Source of the DNA: Brevundimonas sp.
Lineage (GTDB): Bacteria > Pseudomonadota > Alphaproteobacteria > Caulobacterales > Caulobacteraceae
Assembly (NCBI RefSeq): GCF_031082345.1
Contig: NZ_JAVHLH010000022.1
Location: 1-18,629 of the forward strand
Reading direction: 5' to 3'
DNA length: 18,629 nucleotides
Shown piece after piece: positions 16,963 to 18,629 of this stretch (position 1 is the stretch's first letter; each line of letters begins with the position of its first letter). Both the position numbers and the translations under genes were made by a program. The notes beneath the pieces were generated by a model. The model saw nothing but the letters and a program-made list of their open reading frames with translations. It did not search any database and was not told the origin of the DNA.

Positions 16963-17435
16963 CCGCCTGCGGGCGCTGGGACAGGCGCCGAGGTTGTGCC
17001 GGATGCGGGAGCGGCCACTTCGGTCGAAAACAGCTCCAGCTTTCGATCACCGGAGGAGCCGCGCACCGTGGCGGTTCGCTGGCCCACCGAAATCAATCGC
17101 CATCCGTCGAGCATCTGACCGACGGAAACTCCCTCCACCTGTCCCGTCTCGGCGCTGCGCAGATAGGCGCGTCGACCAGCGAGACCAACGAGGACCGGTG
17201 CGGCCTCGGCCACGGCTGGCGCGGCTTCGATGGCGGCCGCCGGCTGCAGTCGGAGCGCGAAACCCGTGACCGGACCACCATTGCGGGCCGAATGGTCCGC
17301 GCCAGGATAACGCTCGGCGGCTGGCGTCGGCTTCGGACGCGCCGCCTCCACCGGCCAGACCAGCAGGGCGAGGGTGACGACGGCGCACAGGCCGAGCAGC
17401 CCCGGCAACCAGTGGCGGGCGAAAAGGGCCTTCAC
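16959..17435 (-). CDS. T2SS GspC/GspN-like inner-membrane protein with HR-type domain
   Basis: A 158-residue bitopic protein. A short cytosolic start VKALFARHW is followed by one membrane helix (about 9-26) and a Pro/Ala-rich periplasmic linker. A compact domain (about 85-140, PVLVGLAGRRAYLRSAETGQV, then GQMLDGWRLISVG and KLELF) resembles the homology region of GspC, which contacts the secretin GspD. It is shorter than classic GspC because no PDZ domain follows; short GspC-like proteins are named GspN in some genomes. The start is GTG at 17435, overlapping the gspM stop as GTGA, and no ATG fits the helix. The position after L and M supports a T2SS role; the exact name is uncertain. Confidence 0.7.
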   Translation of the reverse strand: MKALFARHWLPGLLGLCAVVTLALLVWPVEAARPKPTPAAERYPGADHSARNGGPVTGFALRLQPAAAIEAAPAVAEAAPVLVGLAGRRAYLRSAETGQVEGVSVGQMLDGWRLISVGQRTATVRGSSGDRKLELFSTEVAAPASGTTSAPVPAPAGG

Positions 17436-17917
17436 GCGATCACCATCAGCAACACCAGGGAGACCGTGCCTTCGCCGTCCGACCCCAGACCCAGGGTCAT
17501 GGATTTCAACCGGACGGCTTCGCGGTTGACCGCGATCCAATTGGCCACGGCCGCCGTCGCCGCTGCATCCCCGCGGGCCTGAACGCGCACCTCGGCGAGA
17601 TGCAGTCCACCGCCGAGCGGCCGAAGCGTCGCGGCCTCGGCCGAGAGAACGGCCAGGCCGAGCTCGCCCAGACGACCATTGAGGTATTCCCCGACGGCGA
17701 TTTGCGCATTCGCGCCGTTTCGCCGAAGCAGGGGCTGACCAGCGGTCCAGGGACCGGAGCCCTTCGCCGAGGAGAGCGCGACCGCAGCGGCGCTGTCTCG
17801 TGCCGACGCGACTGCCTGCAGGTCGCCGCCGATGGCGACGGCGGAGACCAGAGCGACACCGGTCAGCCCGAGGGCCGCAACGCCCGCGGCGCGATGCAAC
17901 CAGACTTTCCGGTTCAT
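17432..17917 (-). CDS. gspM: Type II secretion system protein M
   Basis: A 161-residue inner-membrane protein of the T2SS assembly platform. A basic start (MNRKVWLHR) leads into one membrane helix (about 10-30, AAGVAALGLTGVALVSAVAI). A periplasmic domain follows with the alpha-beta pattern of GspM (LHLAEVRVQARGDAAATAAVANWI, then VRLKSMTLGLG and VSLVLLMV). The start at 17917 is chosen because it precedes the helix and overlaps the gspL stop as ATGA; the frame is open further upstream inside gspL. It ends in GTGA with the next gene. The partner is GspL, whose periplasmic fold is of the same ferredoxin-like type. Confidence 0.75.
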   Translation of the reverse strand: MNRKVWLHRAAGVAALGLTGVALVSAVAIGGDLQAVASARDSAAAVALSSAKGSGPWTAGQPLLRRNGANAQIAVGEYLNGRLGELGLAVLSAEAATLRPLGGGLHLAEVRVQARGDAAATAAVANWIAVNREAVRLKSMTLGLGSDGEGTVSLVLLMVIA

Positions 17918-18629
17918 CCGCACACCTCGCTCGGGAACACCAGTGTCTGGCCGTCTGCGGACGCGGCGTCTGCCGGGGGCAGGTCCAACGCCTCGCCGAG
18001 GGCGGCGACCTCCGCGCCGGGGGGCAGGGCTAGGGTCACGCGCTGCGGGTCGGCCGATACGCTGGAGACCGCCAAACCGCCAGGACGAACAGCAGCCACC
18101 CGGGCGGCCACGCACAGGAAGCGGGTCGAGGCGTCGGCGCGTTCAAGCGCCAACCACTCGCCGCGCGCCGAAGCGCGCAGCTCCGCGAGCCGGGCTTGCT
18201 GGGCCGTCTGCCGCTGTTCGGCGGCGATCTCAGGCAAACGCTGGGCGCGCCACTGCTCGGCCCGGATGTTGCCGGCCAAGACTACGGCGGCGAGGCCGAG
18301 GCAGACCAGAGCCGCCCGGGGGGCATGCTGGAGCCAGCGCGTTTCACGGCCGTCGACCGCGCCGCTGTTGCGGAATCTGAACCTGACCTCCTGTCCGTCT
18401 ATGCTGGCGGCCGCGACCACGGTCCGCTGCGCACCGAAAGCCGGGTCGGCGAGCGCCGAGCGGCGCAGGATCCCCAACGCATAGAGGGTCTCGCCGGCCT
18501 CGGCGCGGAGCGGGACGAGGTCGAAGACGGTGTCGGCGGCGGGCAGGGGGGATAGCCGGTCCAGCTGCAGGCGCACGATCGAACGCGCCTGCCGCGGCGA
18601 GCGCGTCGGCAGGCGCAGCACGCGCGTCA
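17914..18629 (-). CDS. gspL: Type II secretion system protein L, N terminus beyond window
   Basis: The frame is open to the right edge, so the 5' end is missing. The visible part has a cytosolic segment (LPTRSPRQARSIVRLQLDRLSPL, like the GspL/PilM-PilN boundary seen in Caulobacterales), one membrane helix (RAALVCLGLAAVVLAGNI) and a coiled-coil-like stretch (RAEQWRAQRLPEIAAEQRQT). A periplasmic ferredoxin-like PilN/GspL domain ends in FPSEVCG. GspL links the cytosolic ATPase GspE to the membrane platform. It overlaps gspM by ATGA. The call rests on the fold pattern and operon order more than on a strong motif. Confidence 0.7.
   Translation of the reverse strand, partial: TRVLRLPTRSPRQARSIVRLQLDRLSPLPAADTVFDLVPLRAEAGETLYALGILRRSALADPAFGAQRTVVAAASIDGQEVRFRFRNSGAVDGRETRWLQHAPRAALVCLGLAAVVLAGNIRAEQWRAQRLPEIAAEQRQTAQQARLAELRASARGEWLALERADASTRFLCVAARVAAVRPGGLAVSSVSADPQRVTLALPPGAEVAALGEALDLPPADAASADGQTLVFPSEVCG

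Noticed and set aside
14303..17050. A 915-codon open frame on the minus strand over the giant gene's 3' half and the T2SS end
   Set aside because: Same codon-bias shadow; it crosses the terminator hairpin and conflicts with the GspC/N-like gene frame.

Overview
The window is high-GC chromosomal DNA with the gene content and gene style of an alphaproteobacterium of the Caulobacteraceae, most like Brevundimonas or Caulobacter. This placement is an inference from tpiA-secG-pyrG beside a ppiD remnant, an xseB-ispA cluster, a compact type II secretion (T2SS) operon and the protein sequences themselves. I see no rRNA, tRNA, CRISPR array, insertion sequence or integrase.

Left part (1-2853, minus strand): a chimeric gene joins the N-terminal third to half of a PpiD/SurA-type chaperone to the C-terminal part of a histidine phosphatase. 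It is followed by xseB (exonuclease VII small subunit), a CsaA-like tRNA-binding-domain protein and ispA (farnesyl diphosphate synthase, cut by the window edge). The chimera is the strongest sign of rearrangement, or of a chimeric assembly, in the window. Its junction lies near 1969-1983, and both parent proteins lose key parts there.

Housekeeping part (2986-5987, plus strand): tpiA, secG and pyrG are complete and have intact catalytic motifs. A 49-codon gene for a small CxxC zinc-ribbon-like protein, read from the minus strand, shares its stop region with pyrG.

Envelope and regulation part (5984-8835, minus strand): this holds a FAS1-domain lipoprotein, a secreted protein with a low-complexity region and three Tyr/Asp-Gly repeats, and an AraC-family regulator.

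Right part: the regulator is divergent from a 7.5-kb gene (9260-16813, plus strand) encoding a 2517-residue calcium-binding repeat protein. It has RTX nonapeptides at its N terminus, then a chain of VCBS/cadherin-like repeats into which other domains have been inserted: a PPC-like beta-sandwich, a calcium-loop FG-GAP propeller and two jelly-roll-like modules. It ends in a duplicated 52-residue segment. It has no Sec signal, so type I secretion is the likely route, but no ABC/HlyD/TolC genes are in the window. Convergent with it is the end of a T2SS operon: gspL (partial), gspM, a GspC/N-like gene and a 50-codon membrane ORF. All four are joined by 4-nt stop/start overlaps. A perfect 14-bp inverted repeat separates this operon from the big gene and lies inside the last small ORF.

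The items most worth a second look are the ppiD/phosphatase fusion, the nested architecture of the giant protein (the propeller segment is visibly lower in GC than its surroundings) and the coupled 50-residue membrane protein at the end of the T2SS operon.
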